Positions 36,691-45,527 of a stretch of 62,925 bases of DNA are shown piece after piece (the stretch's first letter is position 1; the number at the start of each line of letters is the position of its first letter). Below the pieces are notes generated by a model, which was not told where the DNA came from, ran no database searches, and saw nothing but the letters and a program-made list of their open reading frames with translations. A program made the translations under genes and the position numbers. Source of the DNA: Thiobacillus sp. UBA6205 (lineage in GTDB: Bacteria; Pseudomonadota; Gammaproteobacteria; Burkholderiales; Thiobacillaceae); the NCBI GenBank assembly GCA_002421825.1, contig DISR01000044.1:262-63186 (forward strand). The letters are read 5' to 3'.

Positions 36691-36812
36691 CCCGGGAACC
36701 CCGGCGGGTGCGCAGCGTTTTCACACAGCCGGCAATCGCTGGCAAAAGCAGGAAACTTAACCCCCATGAGCTTCTTCCAGGAGCAGAAAGCGATCAACCG
36801 GGGTTTCCAGGA

Positions 36813-37085
36813 TCACAACTGATCGGCTATGCCGTAAAGCGATGCCAGGCTGTTCAGGCTTTGCGGCAGGTTTTTGAGCTTGAGGTTCTTTTGCGAGGCC
36901 GCGGCCTCGCGCTTGCAGGCAAGGATAAGGCCGAGCGCGGCGGAATCGACGTTGTCGATCGCCGCGCAATCGAGCGTATCGACGCCAAACTGCACCAGCG
37001 GCCTGATTTTTTCCAGCAAAACGGGCACCGTTTCCAGCGTGACGTCGCCGCCGAGCCTGCACAGGTTGCCGTCGCGGTCAATCAT
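36813..37085 (-). CDS. mlaB: STAS-domain protein MlaB
   Basis: A 90-residue single STAS domain, with a central LDCAAIDNVDSAALGLIL segment where the conserved Asp-Ser loop sits. MlaB binds and stabilises the MlaF ATPase in the Mla lipid-transport complex at the inner membrane. The ATG overlaps the mlaC stop (ATGA). Sequence identity to MlaB is low, as usual, so the call rests on fold and operon position. Confidence 0.85.
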   Translation of the reverse strand: MIDRDGNLCRLGGDVTLETVPVLLEKIRPLVQFGVDTLDCAAIDNVDSAALGLILACKREAAASQKNLKLKNLPQSLNSLASLYGIADQL

Positions 37086-37783
37086 GCCTTCAGGATCGCT
37101 GGCGCTCTGGCAGGGGCAAGGGCAGAAGGCCTGGCCTTGGCCGGAGCCGCCTTGTTCCCGTTGCCGGGCCGGGAGTCCGTCTTTTCCAGGCTGCGCGACT
37201 TGGCTTCCAGCAGGGAAATCAGGCCGTCAATGCCGGACTGGCGGATGGTATTGGCGAAGGAAGAACGGTAATTGATCACCAGGCTCACCCCGTCGATCGA
37301 CACATCGTAAACCTTCCAGCCGAAGGCCGTCTTGTGCATGTCGTAGTTGATCGGGATAGGCTTGCCGCCGGGCTGCTTGACCTCGGTCTGCACCGTTACT
37401 TCGGTCGCAGCAGGCTTCATGGTGAAGGGCTTGAATTCGATGGCCTGGTTGCTGAAAGCGGTCAGTGAAGTCGCATAGGTGCGAACCAGCAGGGCGCGAA
37501 ACTCCTTGACCAGGGACTGCTTCTGCCTGGGGGTCGCGGCATTCCAGTGCTTGCCCACGGCAAGCTGGGTCATGCGGTTGAAATCGAAATGCGGCAATAC
37601 CTTGGCTTCGACCAGGTCGTACACCTTCTGCACATTGCCGCCCTGAATGTCCTTGTCGGCCTTGAGGATGGCCAGGACCTCCTGGGTCGTGGTCTTTGCC
37701 AACTGGTCAGGCGGCGGGTCCGCCGCCCAGACCGTCACAGCCAGCACGCCAGCCAGCAGTCCGGAAATGACACGCAACAACAT
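37082..37783 (-). CDS. mlaC: Periplasmic phospholipid-binding protein MlaC
   Basis: A 233-residue protein with an N-terminal signal peptide (about 1-20, cleavage near VWA-ADP). The MlaC family features are KVLPHFDFNRMTQLAVGKHW and FKALLVRTYATSLTAF-like segments, followed by a WKVYDVSIDGVSLVINYR strand. MlaC ferries phospholipids between outer- and inner-membrane complexes. The extra C-terminal tail of about 30 Ala/Lys/Pro-rich residues is longer than in E. coli. It lies next to the tolC-like gene rather than directly after mlaD. Confidence 0.93.
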   Translation of the reverse strand: MLLRVISGLLAGVLAVTVWAADPPPDQLAKTTTQEVLAILKADKDIQGGNVQKVYDLVEAKVLPHFDFNRMTQLAVGKHWNAATPRQKQSLVKEFRALLVRTYATSLTAFSNQAIEFKPFTMKPAATEVTVQTEVKQPGGKPIPINYDMHKTAFGWKVYDVSIDGVSLVINYRSSFANTIRQSGIDGLISLLEAKSRSLEKTDSRPGNGNKAAPAKARPSALAPARAPAILKA

Positions 37784-37825
37784 GGGTTCTCCCGAAATCT
37801 CTTGTATGGGGCAGACCGCAGGAAA

Positions 37826-39190
37826 CTACTTCTGTTCCCCGGTCAGCTTGCTGATCTGCGCCACATTCACGTTGTAATCGTTCACGGTGCGCAGGTACTC
37901 GGTCTGCGCCAGCACGTAACTCTTGATCGCCTCGGCCAGCTTGTCGCCCTTCTCCAGCCCCGCGGCGAAGTCCGCCATGGATGCGATCACCCAGCGGCGG
38001 GCGGAAGCCGCGCCTTCGGCCAGATCCTTCTGCGAATCGAAATTCGCCCTGGCATTGGCATAGGCCTCGCTGACTTCGAAGGGAATGCCCATCAGCGCGA
38101 ACTGTTTTTTCTGGTTCAGCGCTTCGAGTTCGGCCTGCGCCTGGGTGACGCGGGCGGACGCGACGCCAAAGACCGCATCCCACTTGACGCCGACGACGGG
38201 GGTCAGACCGCCGCCGTTGAACGGGTCGACGACATGCGGGTTGTCCAACTGGTCGCGGCGCGACGCGTAGCTGTACGACCCAACCACGCCGGCGTAGACG
38301 TCCGGCATGATATCGGCCTTCTTGGCGGCCACCAGGGCGCGCCTTGCCTTGAGGCCGGCCTCCAGCTGCTGCATCTCGGGCCGGTCGGTCAGCGCCCTGC
38401 CCTGCAGGTCGGCCAGTTCGGCAGACGGGAAAGGCACGGGCTGCAGGCTTTCATCCGCAACGGTCAGCGGCGCCTTGAGGCCTAGGCCGGTCAGCACCCT
38501 GAGGCCGTCCAGGCTGATTTTCTCAACGGCGCGTGCCTGGTGCACGTACTTGCCGATCACGCCCTTGGTGGCCTGCAGGGAAAAGAGTTCGGCCTGGGTG
38601 ACTTCACCGGTTTCTTCCTTGAGCGCACGCTCTGCGCGGCTGATCGAGCTCTCCAGGCGGCTTTGCATGTCTTCCAGGAACAGGCGGATGTCGCGCGCGG
38701 TCAGATAGCCGTAGTAGGCGCGCTTGGTGTCGAATGCCGTTTCGGCCTGGGTCTGGCGCACGTCGCCGCGCTTGATGTCGATGTTGCCCTCGGCGGCCTT
38801 GCCGTAGGCCTCGACCTTGCCGAAGGTGTAGAGCGGCTTGATCAGCGCGAATTCGATGTGGGTCCAGTCGGACAGCCCGTTCCAGTCGTCGCCGTCGCGG
38901 CGCGGCTTGGTTCCGTTGTAGGCGCCGCCCTGGTAGAAACCGCCGTCCACGGCCGGCGCCAGCCCGATGAAGGCATTCGCGCTGATGCGCCAGCCTTCGT
39001 TGCCCTTGACCTCGGCGAGCAGGCCGCGCGCGGCATCGACCAGGTGTTCACGCTCCTTGATGCGCGGATCGGCCGAGAGGCTCATTTCCACGGCCTGCTG
39101 CAGATTGATGGTCTGCGCGCCGGCATAGCCAGGCAACAGCATGCCGGCGGCCAACAAAGCCAGTGCGAGTTTATTATTGTGCGGTTTCAT
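37826..39190 (-). CDS. TolC-family outer-membrane protein inside the mla operon
   Basis: A 454-residue protein with a signal peptide (about 1-25, cleavage after AGA). INLQQAVEMSLSADPRIKER starts the first TolC repeat. A KPLYTFGKVEAYGKAA segment forms the first beta-hairpin region, and long helices with regular Ala and Leu follow, with a second repeat beginning near residue 245. This is the OEP/TolC fold. It overlaps the mlaD end by 17 nt and lies 42 bp before mlaC, so it is part of the operon. In many betaproteobacterial mla loci the lipoprotein gene mlaA stands near this place; no mlaA is seen here. It could act as the outer-membrane partner of this Mla system (inference). Confidence 0.85.
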   Translation of the reverse strand: MKPHNNKLALALLAAGMLLPGYAGAQTINLQQAVEMSLSADPRIKEREHLVDAARGLLAEVKGNEGWRISANAFIGLAPAVDGGFYQGGAYNGTKPRRDGDDWNGLSDWTHIEFALIKPLYTFGKVEAYGKAAEGNIDIKRGDVRQTQAETAFDTKRAYYGYLTARDIRLFLEDMQSRLESSISRAERALKEETGEVTQAELFSLQATKGVIGKYVHQARAVEKISLDGLRVLTGLGLKAPLTVADESLQPVPFPSAELADLQGRALTDRPEMQQLEAGLKARRALVAAKKADIMPDVYAGVVGSYSYASRRDQLDNPHVVDPFNGGGLTPVVGVKWDAVFGVASARVTQAQAELEALNQKKQFALMGIPFEVSEAYANARANFDSQKDLAEGAASARRWVIASMADFAAGLEKGDKLAEAIKSYVLAQTEYLRTVNDYNVNVAQISKLTGEQK

Positions 39191-39653
39191 TTGACGCTCC
39201 CTCTTGAGCCTTGCTAAACAGAAACTGTCCGATCAGGTTTTCCAGCACGACTGCGGACTGGGTCAGCCTTACCCGGTCTCCATTGTTCAATTTTACGCTA
39301 TCGCCGCCGGCTTCCAAGCCGATATATTGCTCGCCCAGCAGGCCGGAGGTCAGGATCGAGGCCGAAGTGTCCTTGGGAAACGCGTAGCGCTGGTCCAGAC
39401 TCAGAACAACCTCGGCTTCGTAGGTCTTGTCGTCGAAACTGATGCCCGTCACCCGGCCTACCACCACGCCGGCGCTTTTTACCGGCGCGCGCACCTTGAG
39501 GCCGCCAATGTTGTCGAAATGCGCCGAAACCTGATAGCTGTCAGCCATTCTTACGGAGCTCATGTTGCCCACCTTGAGCGCCAGAAACAGCAGGGCGCCG
39601 ATGCCTGCCACCACGAACAACCCGACCCACAGGTCCAGCCAAGCCTTGCTCAT
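39174..39653 (-). CDS. mlaD: MCE-domain lipid-transport protein MlaD
   Basis: A 159-residue protein with an N-terminal membrane anchor (about 8-26) and one MCE domain (about 38-115): YQVSAHFDNIGGLKVRAPVK, VGRVTGI and LTSGLLGEQYIGLE. It forms the hexameric ring that carries phospholipids across the periplasmic face. It starts 1 bp after the mlaE stop. The end overlaps the TolC-family gene, showing that the two are translated together. Confidence 0.95.
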   Translation of the reverse strand: MSKAWLDLWVGLFVVAGIGALLFLALKVGNMSSVRMADSYQVSAHFDNIGGLKVRAPVKSAGVVVGRVTGISFDDKTYEAEVVLSLDQRYAFPKDTSASILTSGLLGEQYIGLEAGGDSVKLNNGDRVRLTQSAVVLENLIGQFLFSKAQEGASNETAQ

Positions 39654-40448
39654 TCAGCCTACCCCCCGAAACATGAATGCCGTCAATACAAAATCCAGCG
39701 CCAGAATGACCAGGCTGGAGGTCACCACCGTGCGGGTGGTCGCGCGCGACACGCCCTCCGCCGTCGGCGGCGCATCGTAGCCCTCGAACAGCGCGATCGC
39801 GGTCACGGCCACGCCGAACACCACGCTCTTGATGACGCCGTTGAGAATGTCTTCCTCGAAATCGACCTGGGCCTGCATCTGCGACCAGAAGCTGCCCTCG
39901 TCCACCCCGATCAGCACCACGCCCACCAGATAGCCGCCGAAAATGCCCATGGCCGAGAACAGCGCCGCCAGCAGGGGCATGGACAGCACCCCGGCCCAGA
40001 AGCGCGGCGCCACCACGCGGGCCACCGGGTCCACCGCCATCATCTCCATCGCGGCCAGTTGCTCGGTCGCCTTCATGAGGCCGATTTCGGCGGTGATCGC
40101 CGAACCGGCGCGGCTGGCGAACAGGAGTGCCGCCACTACCGGCCCCAGCTCGCGCACCAGCGACAAGGCCACCAGCACGCCGAGGGCGGATTCGGAGCCG
40201 TAGGTCTGCAGGGTTTCGAAGCCCTGCAGGCCCAGCACCATGCCGACGAACAGCCCCGACACCAGGATGATGATGAGCGACAGCACGCCGGCGAAATAGA
40301 TTTCCCGGATGGTCAGCCCGAAGCGCCTGAAGGCGGTTCCAGAGCGCAGCAGGGTCGCGAGGAAGAAGCGCGTGGCGACGCCGATGCGCGCCACCGCCTC
40401 GAGGGTATGCCGTCCCAGGTTGGCGACAAGGCGCAGCGGCGCAATCAC
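39654..40448 (-). CDS. mlaE: Mla ABC transporter permease
   Basis: A 264-residue inner-membrane protein. It has five or six hydrophobic helices, the ALGVLVALSLVRELGPVVAALLFASRAGSAITAEIG block typical of the YrbE/MlaE family (shown in parts: LVRELGPV and GSAITAEIG), and a final EGYDAPPTAEGVS loop. Start codon GTG at 40448, overlapping the mlaF stop. Works with MlaF, MlaD and MlaB in lipid transport across the cell envelope. Confidence 0.95.
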   Translation of the reverse strand: MIAPLRLVANLGRHTLEAVARIGVATRFFLATLLRSGTAFRRFGLTIREIYFAGVLSLIIILVSGLFVGMVLGLQGFETLQTYGSESALGVLVALSLVRELGPVVAALLFASRAGSAITAEIGLMKATEQLAAMEMMAVDPVARVVAPRFWAGVLSMPLLAALFSAMGIFGGYLVGVVLIGVDEGSFWSQMQAQVDFEEDILNGVIKSVVFGVAVTAIALFEGYDAPPTAEGVSRATTRTVVTSSLVILALDFVLTAFMFRGVG

Positions 40449-41242
40449 AGGGCCAGCCTCAGGTCTTCCGCATAGGCGCGGGCGGGATAATGGAATGGAA
40501 CCGGGCCGTCCGGCTCGCCGTGCACGAACTGGTGCACGAAAGGCAGGCCCGAGGCCCGCATCTCCTCAGCCGTGCCTTCGGCCTCGATCACCCCTTCGGA
40601 CACGAAATAGACATAGTCGACGATTTTCAGCGACTCCTGCACGTCGTGGGTGACCACGATGGAAGTCAGCCCCAGGGTATCGGTCAGGCGGCGGATGAGG
40701 TTGCCGATCACGCCCAGCGAAATCGGGTCGAGGCCGGCGAAGGGCTCGTCGTACATCACCAGCATGGGCTCGAGCGCGATGGAACGCGCCAGCGCCACGC
40801 GCCGCGCCATGCCCCCGGAAAGCTCGGACGGCATGAGGTCGGCCGCGCCGCGCAAGCCGACGGCGTGCAGCTTCATCAGCACCAGGTCGCGGATGATTTC
40901 CTCGGGCAATTGCGTGTGTTCGCGCATCTGGAAGGCAATGTTGTCGAACACGCTCATGTCCGTAAACAGGGCGCCGAACTGGAACAGCATGCCCATCTTG
41001 CGTCGCAGTTCGTAAAGCCCGTCCGTATCCAGTTCGCTGACGTTCTGTCCGGCCACCTGCACGCTGCCGCTGTCGGGTTTGATCTGGCCGCCGATCAGGC
41101 GCAGCAACGTTGTTTTTCCGCAACCGCTGCTGCCCATGATGGCGACGACCTGGCCGCGCCTGGCGGCCAGGTTGATCCCCTTCAGAATCGGCCGCTCGCC
41201 GTAGCCGAACGTAACGTTTTTTATCTCTACCAGATTATCCAA
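40445..41242 (-). CDS. mlaF: Mla ABC transporter ATP-binding protein
   Basis: A 265-residue ATPase, or 274 residues if a TTG at 41269 is used. Walker A is GSSGCGKTT, the Q-loop lies in LFQFGALFTD, the signature is LSGGMARR, Walker B is VMYDEPFAGLD, and the switch His is in VVTHDVQ. I prefer the TTG at 41242, which has AAGG at fair distance and begins LDNLVEIKN, as in relatives. The operon order is mlaF-mlaE-mlaD-tolC-mlaC-mlaB. It powers phospholipid movement at the inner membrane. Confidence 0.93.
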   Translation of the reverse strand: MDNLVEIKNVTFGYGERPILKGINLAARRGQVVAIMGSSGCGKTTLLRLIGGQIKPDSGSVQVAGQNVSELDTDGLYELRRKMGMLFQFGALFTDMSVFDNIAFQMREHTQLPEEIIRDLVLMKLHAVGLRGAADLMPSELSGGMARRVALARSIALEPMLVMYDEPFAGLDPISLGVIGNLIRRLTDTLGLTSIVVTHDVQESLKIVDYVYFVSEGVIEAEGTAEEMRASGLPFVHQFVHGEPDGPVPFHYPARAYAEDLRLAL

Positions 41243-41305
41243 TGCTCTGGACCTTGTTGTTTCTATCAATCGCGATTCTATCGGAAGGGCCGGCTGTCTT
41301 GGGCG

Positions 41306-41764
41306 CTATACGCCCAACACCTCCATCAGTTCCCTGATTTTTCCGAGCCGGGCCAGGGTGGATGCTCGCGAAATCACGTACAAAGGCGACCCGCCTTGCG
41401 CAGCCTTTTGCATGCGTTGCGCGAGATCGCGCAGATCGGGTTCCCCTTCGAGCCAGAGGATGTCGGCGCCATCCTCAAGCACCCCGCGTTCGCCGAAGCG
41501 TCCAGCCTGGCGGGCGGCATCCTCGGCAACCCCATCGGCAGTTCCCAGCACGAAGCGGAAACCCTCCCGGGTGTCCTGGAGCCAGTTGGCGACCTCCTCA
41601 TCGCTGGCGTTCCGCCAGTATTCGGCAGGCAAATACACGCAGCGGAACTGGGTGTTGTAGAAAGACAACTGCCAGTCCTCCGGCAGGTCCTCGGGATAGA
41701 AACCGCCCCGCCAGGCTTCCTGCCGCCAGCCCACCGCACCCAGGTAAACAATGTAATTATCCAT
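41306..41764 (-). CDS. DUF72-like protein, short form
   Basis: A 152-residue protein. YLGAVGWRQEAWRGGFYPEDLPEDWQ and a following FYNTQFRCVYLPAEYWR stretch resemble the first third of the DUF72/YecE barrel, but the full family has about 240-300 residues. The rest is unfamiliar, with two EGxADILW-type turns. It may be a stand-alone short relative or a degraded one; no frameshifted remainder is found beyond its stop. It stands between mlaF and cysS, in the same strand. Confidence 0.7.
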   Translation of the reverse strand: MDNYIVYLGAVGWRQEAWRGGFYPEDLPEDWQLSFYNTQFRCVYLPAEYWRNASDEEVANWLQDTREGFRFVLGTADGVAEDAARQAGRFGERGVLEDGADILWLEGEPDLRDLAQRMQKAAQGGSPLYVISRASTLARLGKIRELMEVLGV

Positions 41765-41878
41765 AACCTTGATTTAAATGGATTTTCTGTTTGCCACCCA
41801 AGGCCGGCCAAAGCCCGGAGACTACGGCAAACAGAAACGGGACACCCTCGGCGCCCATTTCCATGGTCGCGAGGAAGT

Positions 41879-43252
41879 TCAGGCCCTGCGCCAGGTCGTG
41901 CCCTGCGGCCCGTCTTCCAGGACAATGCCTGCCGCCTTCAACTCGTCCCGGATGCGGTCGGCTTCGGCAAAATTGCGGGTTTTCTTCGCATCGGCACGCG
42001 CTGCGATGAGGGTATCGATTTCCGCATCCTGGAGCCCGCCTGCCCCGCCGACCGGTCGCTTGAGAAAGGCTTCCGGTTCCGTCTGCAAGAGCCCCAGCAC
42101 GCCGCCAAGCGCCTTCAGCAGGCCTGAAAGCTGCGAATCATGGGTACGGTTGATCTCGTTGGCCAGTTCGAACAGCACCGCCACCGCCTCGGGCGTGCCG
42201 AAGTCCTCGTCCATCGCCGCCTTGAAGCGGGACGCCCAGGAAGCGGACCAGTCGAGCGCAAGCTCGGCCGGCGGCACGTTCTTCAGCGCCGTATATAGCC
42301 GCGTCAGCGCGCCCCTGGCGTCTTCCAGGTGCGCATCGGAGTAGTTGAGCGGGCTGCGGTAATGCGCGCGCAGGATGAAGAAGCGCACCACCTCGGGGTC
42401 GAATTTCTCCAGCACCTCGCGGATGGTGAAAAAGTTGCCGAGGCTCTTGGACATCTTCTCGTCGTCCACCCGCACGAAGCCGTTGTGCAGCCAGTAATTG
42501 ACGAACTTGCACTGGTGCGCGCCCTCGGACTGGGCGATTTCGTTCTCATGGTGCGGGAACTGCAGGTCCTGGCCGCCGCCGTGGATGTCGAAATGCCTGC
42601 CCAGCAGCTTGCCGCTCATGGCCGAGCATTCGATGTGCCAGCCCGGCCGCCCGGGGCCCCACGGACTTTCCCAGGCCGGTTCGCCGGGCTTGGCCGCCTT
42701 CCACAGCACGAAGTCGAGCGGATCGTGCTTGCTGGTTTCCACCTCCACGCGTTCACCGGCGCGCAGGTCATCGAGCGACTTGCCCGAAAGCCGGCCGTAA
42801 TGCGCGAACCCGCGCACGCTGTAATAGACGTCGCCGTTATCGGCCTTGTACGCCAGGCCCCGGCTTTCCAGGGCCTGGATCATGGCCAGCATCTCGGTCA
42901 CGTATTCGGTCGCGCGCGGCTCGGCATCCGGGCGCAGCACGCCGAGCCTGCTTTCATCCTCGTGCATGGCGGCGATGAAGCGGTCGGTCAGGGCCTTGGG
43001 GGTCTCGCCGTTTTCCTGCGCGCGCCTGATGATTTTGTCGTCGATGTCCGTAATATTGCGCACGAAGGTGAGCTGGTAGCCGCAGGCACGCAACCACCTG
43101 GCCACCATGTCGAACACCACGAAGACGCGGGCATGGCCGAGGTGGCAGTAATCGTATACCGTCATGCCGCACACGTACATGCGGACCTGGCCGGGCCGGA
43201 TGGGGACGAAGGTCTCGAGACTGCGGCTTAGGGAGTTGTACAGCTTGAGCAT
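41879..43252 (-). CDS. cysS: Cysteinyl-tRNA synthetase
   Basis: Charges tRNA-Cys. It has 457 residues, full length. Cys28 in YVCGMTVYD and the HxGH motif (His37-Leu-Gly-His40) form the active site with zinc, and KMSKSLGNF is at about residues 265-273. The GGGQDLQFPHHENE segment holds further zinc ligands. The start was chosen at the ATG at 43252; an in-frame ATG at 43303 would add 17 residues with no family match. The gene is monocistronic in appearance, divergent from the TPR gene. Confidence 0.96.
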   Translation of the reverse strand: MLKLYNSLSRSLETFVPIRPGQVRMYVCGMTVYDYCHLGHARVFVVFDMVARWLRACGYQLTFVRNITDIDDKIIRRAQENGETPKALTDRFIAAMHEDESRLGVLRPDAEPRATEYVTEMLAMIQALESRGLAYKADNGDVYYSVRGFAHYGRLSGKSLDDLRAGERVEVETSKHDPLDFVLWKAAKPGEPAWESPWGPGRPGWHIECSAMSGKLLGRHFDIHGGGQDLQFPHHENEIAQSEGAHQCKFVNYWLHNGFVRVDDEKMSKSLGNFFTIREVLEKFDPEVVRFFILRAHYRSPLNYSDAHLEDARGALTRLYTALKNVPPAELALDWSASWASRFKAAMDEDFGTPEAVAVLFELANEINRTHDSQLSGLLKALGGVLGLLQTEPEAFLKRPVGGAGGLQDAEIDTLIAARADAKKTRNFAEADRIRDELKAAGIVLEDGPQGTTWRRA

Positions 43253-43309
43253 GGGGAACGAGACGGGCGGGCGGCTATCTGAAGCAAAGCCCCCCACAGA
43301 CACGGGGAG

Positions 43310-43319
43310 TTGTTAGAAT
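43310..43319 (+). promoter_or_regulatory. Candidate -10 region for the TPR gene
   Basis: TTGTTAGAAT lies 35-44 bp before the TPR gene start, in the gap with cysS. It is identical to the 10-mer before the thiO gene at 10810. No clear -35 is present. Confidence 0.3.
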
Positions 43320-43353
43320 TCGGGGTTGCTGACCATTGATTCGAGTTTATCAC

Positions 43354-44334
43354 ATGCCCAGTTTGCAAAGTTTTGCCCGCCTGGTCGCCGTCGTGCTCTG
43401 CCTTTCGTTTTCGGCAGGGCTCCACGCTGACGACGTTCAGGACATCAACCAGCTTTTCCGCAAGGGCGACTTGAATACGGCGCTGACCCGTGCCAACCAG
43501 TTCCTTGCCAAGAATCCCAAGGACGCCCAGGTGCGCTTCCTGAAAGGCCTGATCCTGGCCGACCTGGGCAAATCCGCCGATGCCATCCAGGTGTTCACCG
43601 GCATCACCGAAGACTACCCGGAACTGCCCGAGCCCTACAACAACCTGGCCGTGCTGTACGCGGCGGAAGGCAAGTACGAGGCTGCGAAAAATGCCCTGGA
43701 AATGGCGATCCGCACCCACCCGAGCTACGCGACCGCGCACGAGAACCTCGGCGACCTGTATGCACGCATGGCGTCACAGGCCTATGACAAGGCGCTGCAG
43801 ATCGACAACAGCAACAAGACGGCGCAGACCAAGCTGGCGCTGATCAAGGACATCGTGTCCGGCAAGCCGCAAGCGCGCAGCGCCGCAGCGCCGCAAACGG
43901 CCAGGCCCGCGCCCGTCACGACCAAGCCCGCCCTTGCAACTGTCGCCGCCAAACCCGCCACGGCGGCTGAAAACAAGCCCGCGCCCGCACCTGCCGCCAA
44001 GCCGGCCAACCTGGTCGAAGTGGCGCAGTCCTGGGCCAAGGCCTGGTCGAACAAGGATGTGGACGGCTACCTGGCCCATTATTCGCCCGACTTCATGCCC
44101 GCCAGCATGAGCTACACGCGATGGGCCGAGGAGCGGCGCGAACGCATTCTCGATGCGAAACGCATCAAGGTCACGCTGCGCAACATCCAGGTCAAGCGCA
44201 TTTCGCCCGAGCGCGCCGAAGTCAGCTTCAAGCAGACTTATCAGTCGGACCGCTTCAACTCCACTTCCAGCAAGACGCTGGAACTGGTCCTGGCTGACGG
44301 CAAGTGGCTCATCGTGCGCGAATCCGGCCGCTGA
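43354..44334 (+). CDS. Secreted TPR protein with Cds6-like (NTF2-fold) C-terminal domain
   Basis: A 326-residue protein with a signal peptide (about 1-25, cleavage before DDVQ). Residues 26-150 hold about three to four TPR repeats, for example DAQVRFLKGLILADLGKSADA and PYNNLAVLYAAEGKYEAA. Then comes a Pro/Ala/Lys linker (about 178-222) and a C-terminal domain beginning EVAQSWAKAWSNKDVDGYLAHY. The same kind of domain ends the next protein. Likely periplasmic; it may help the L,D-transpeptidase. Confidence 0.82.
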   Translation: MPSLQSFARLVAVVLCLSFSAGLHADDVQDINQLFRKGDLNTALTRANQFLAKNPKDAQVRFLKGLILADLGKSADAIQVFTGITEDYPELPEPYNNLAVLYAAEGKYEAAKNALEMAIRTHPSYATAHENLGDLYARMASQAYDKALQIDNSNKTAQTKLALIKDIVSGKPQARSAAAPQTARPAPVTTKPALATVAAKPATAAENKPAPAPAAKPANLVEVAQSWAKAWSNKDVDGYLAHYSPDFMPASMSYTRWAEERRERILDAKRIKVTLRNIQVKRISPERAEVSFKQTYQSDRFNSTSSKTLELVLADGKWLIVRESGR

Positions 44335-44348
44335 TCCCCGCCCAGTCC

Positions 44349-45509
44349 ATGCCATCCCGCCTGTCTCTTTTCCCGATGCTCGGCATGCTGGCGTTGCCGG
44401 CCGTGGCGGATATCGGCGAAGTCGACCGCCTGCTCGGCAGCAGTGTGCAGGAAATCCGCCAGAACAGGCTCGATCGCGCCCTGCACTCCATCGACAGCCT
44501 GCTCGAACGCCACCCAAACTTCCGCCTGGCGCAATTGATGAAAGGGGATCTGCTGCTTGCGCGCGCGCGGCCGATTTCCACCCTGGGCAACGCGCCAGGC
44601 GCCCGTGAACAGCAGGATGAACTGCGCGAAGAAGCCAAGGCGCGCATCCTGGCCATTGACGCCCCGGTCAACCCCGGCCTGATCCCCGAGGAACTGCTGC
44701 ACATTACGGCCGACATTCAGTATGCCATTGCGGTCGACGCCAGCCGCGCACGGCTGTACGTCTTTGAAAATACCGCCGGCGGCATTCACCGCATCGCCGA
44801 TTTTTACGTCACGGTCGGCAAGTTCGGCATCGGCAAGAGCAAGGAAGGCGACAAGCGCACGCCAGTCGGCCTCTACACCATCACCAACTTCAAGCCCGAC
44901 AGCGAACTCGAGGAACTGTACGGTATCGGCGCCTATCCGCTGAGCTACCCCAACGAATGGGACAGGCGCAACGGCCGCAACGGCTATGGCATCTGGCTGC
45001 ACGGCGTGCCGCGCAACACCTATGCGCGCCCGCCCAAGGCCAGCGACGGATGCGTGGTGCTGTCGAACGACGATCTGAAAAGCCTCGCGCGCTATATCAG
45101 CATCGGGCAGACCCCCGTTATCATCGCGCCCAGCCTGACCTGGGTGAACGCGGGCTCGCTTGGGACCGCACGCGACGAGCTCCAGCAGGCCATCGACGGC
45201 TGGCGCAAGGACTGGGAAAGCCGCGACACGGATCGTCTGCTTGGGCACTACTCCCCCGATTTCCAGTCCGGCGCCCAGCGCTACCAGGCATTCGCCGAAT
45301 CCAAGCGCAGGGTGAATGCGGCAAAAGACTGGATCAAGGTCGATCTCCAGCGCCTCAGCATCTTCCGGCAGCCCGGAAACAAGGACATGGCCATCGTCAC
45401 CTTCGACCAGGACTACAGGAGCAACAACCTCAGCGACCAATCCAGAAAACGCCAGTACTGGCAGCGAGAGAACGGTCGCTGGCGCATCATTCAAGAAACA
45501 ATCCTGTAA
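44349..45509 (+). CDS. L,D-transpeptidase with Cds6-like C-terminal domain
   Basis: A 386-residue secreted enzyme. A signal peptide lies at about 1-20, then a helical or TPR-like region, then the YkuD domain (about 125-255) with His218 in LHGVP and the catalytic Cys235 in SDGCVVLS. The C-terminal 110 residues begin with a domain like that ending the preceding protein (WRKDWESRDTDRLLGHYSPDF). It would make 3-3 cross-links or anchor proteins to peptidoglycan. ATG at 44349, 14 bp after the TPR gene. Confidence 0.9.
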   Translation: MPSRLSLFPMLGMLALPAVADIGEVDRLLGSSVQEIRQNRLDRALHSIDSLLERHPNFRLAQLMKGDLLLARARPISTLGNAPGAREQQDELREEAKARILAIDAPVNPGLIPEELLHITADIQYAIAVDASRARLYVFENTAGGIHRIADFYVTVGKFGIGKSKEGDKRTPVGLYTITNFKPDSELEELYGIGAYPLSYPNEWDRRNGRNGYGIWLHGVPRNTYARPPKASDGCVVLSNDDLKSLARYISIGQTPVIIAPSLTWVNAGSLGTARDELQQAIDGWRKDWESRDTDRLLGHYSPDFQSGAQRYQAFAESKRRVNAAKDWIKVDLQRLSIFRQPGNKDMAIVTFDQDYRSNNLSDQSRKRQYWQRENGRWRIIQETIL

Positions 45510-45527
45510 ACAAGAGAGGACACAACA

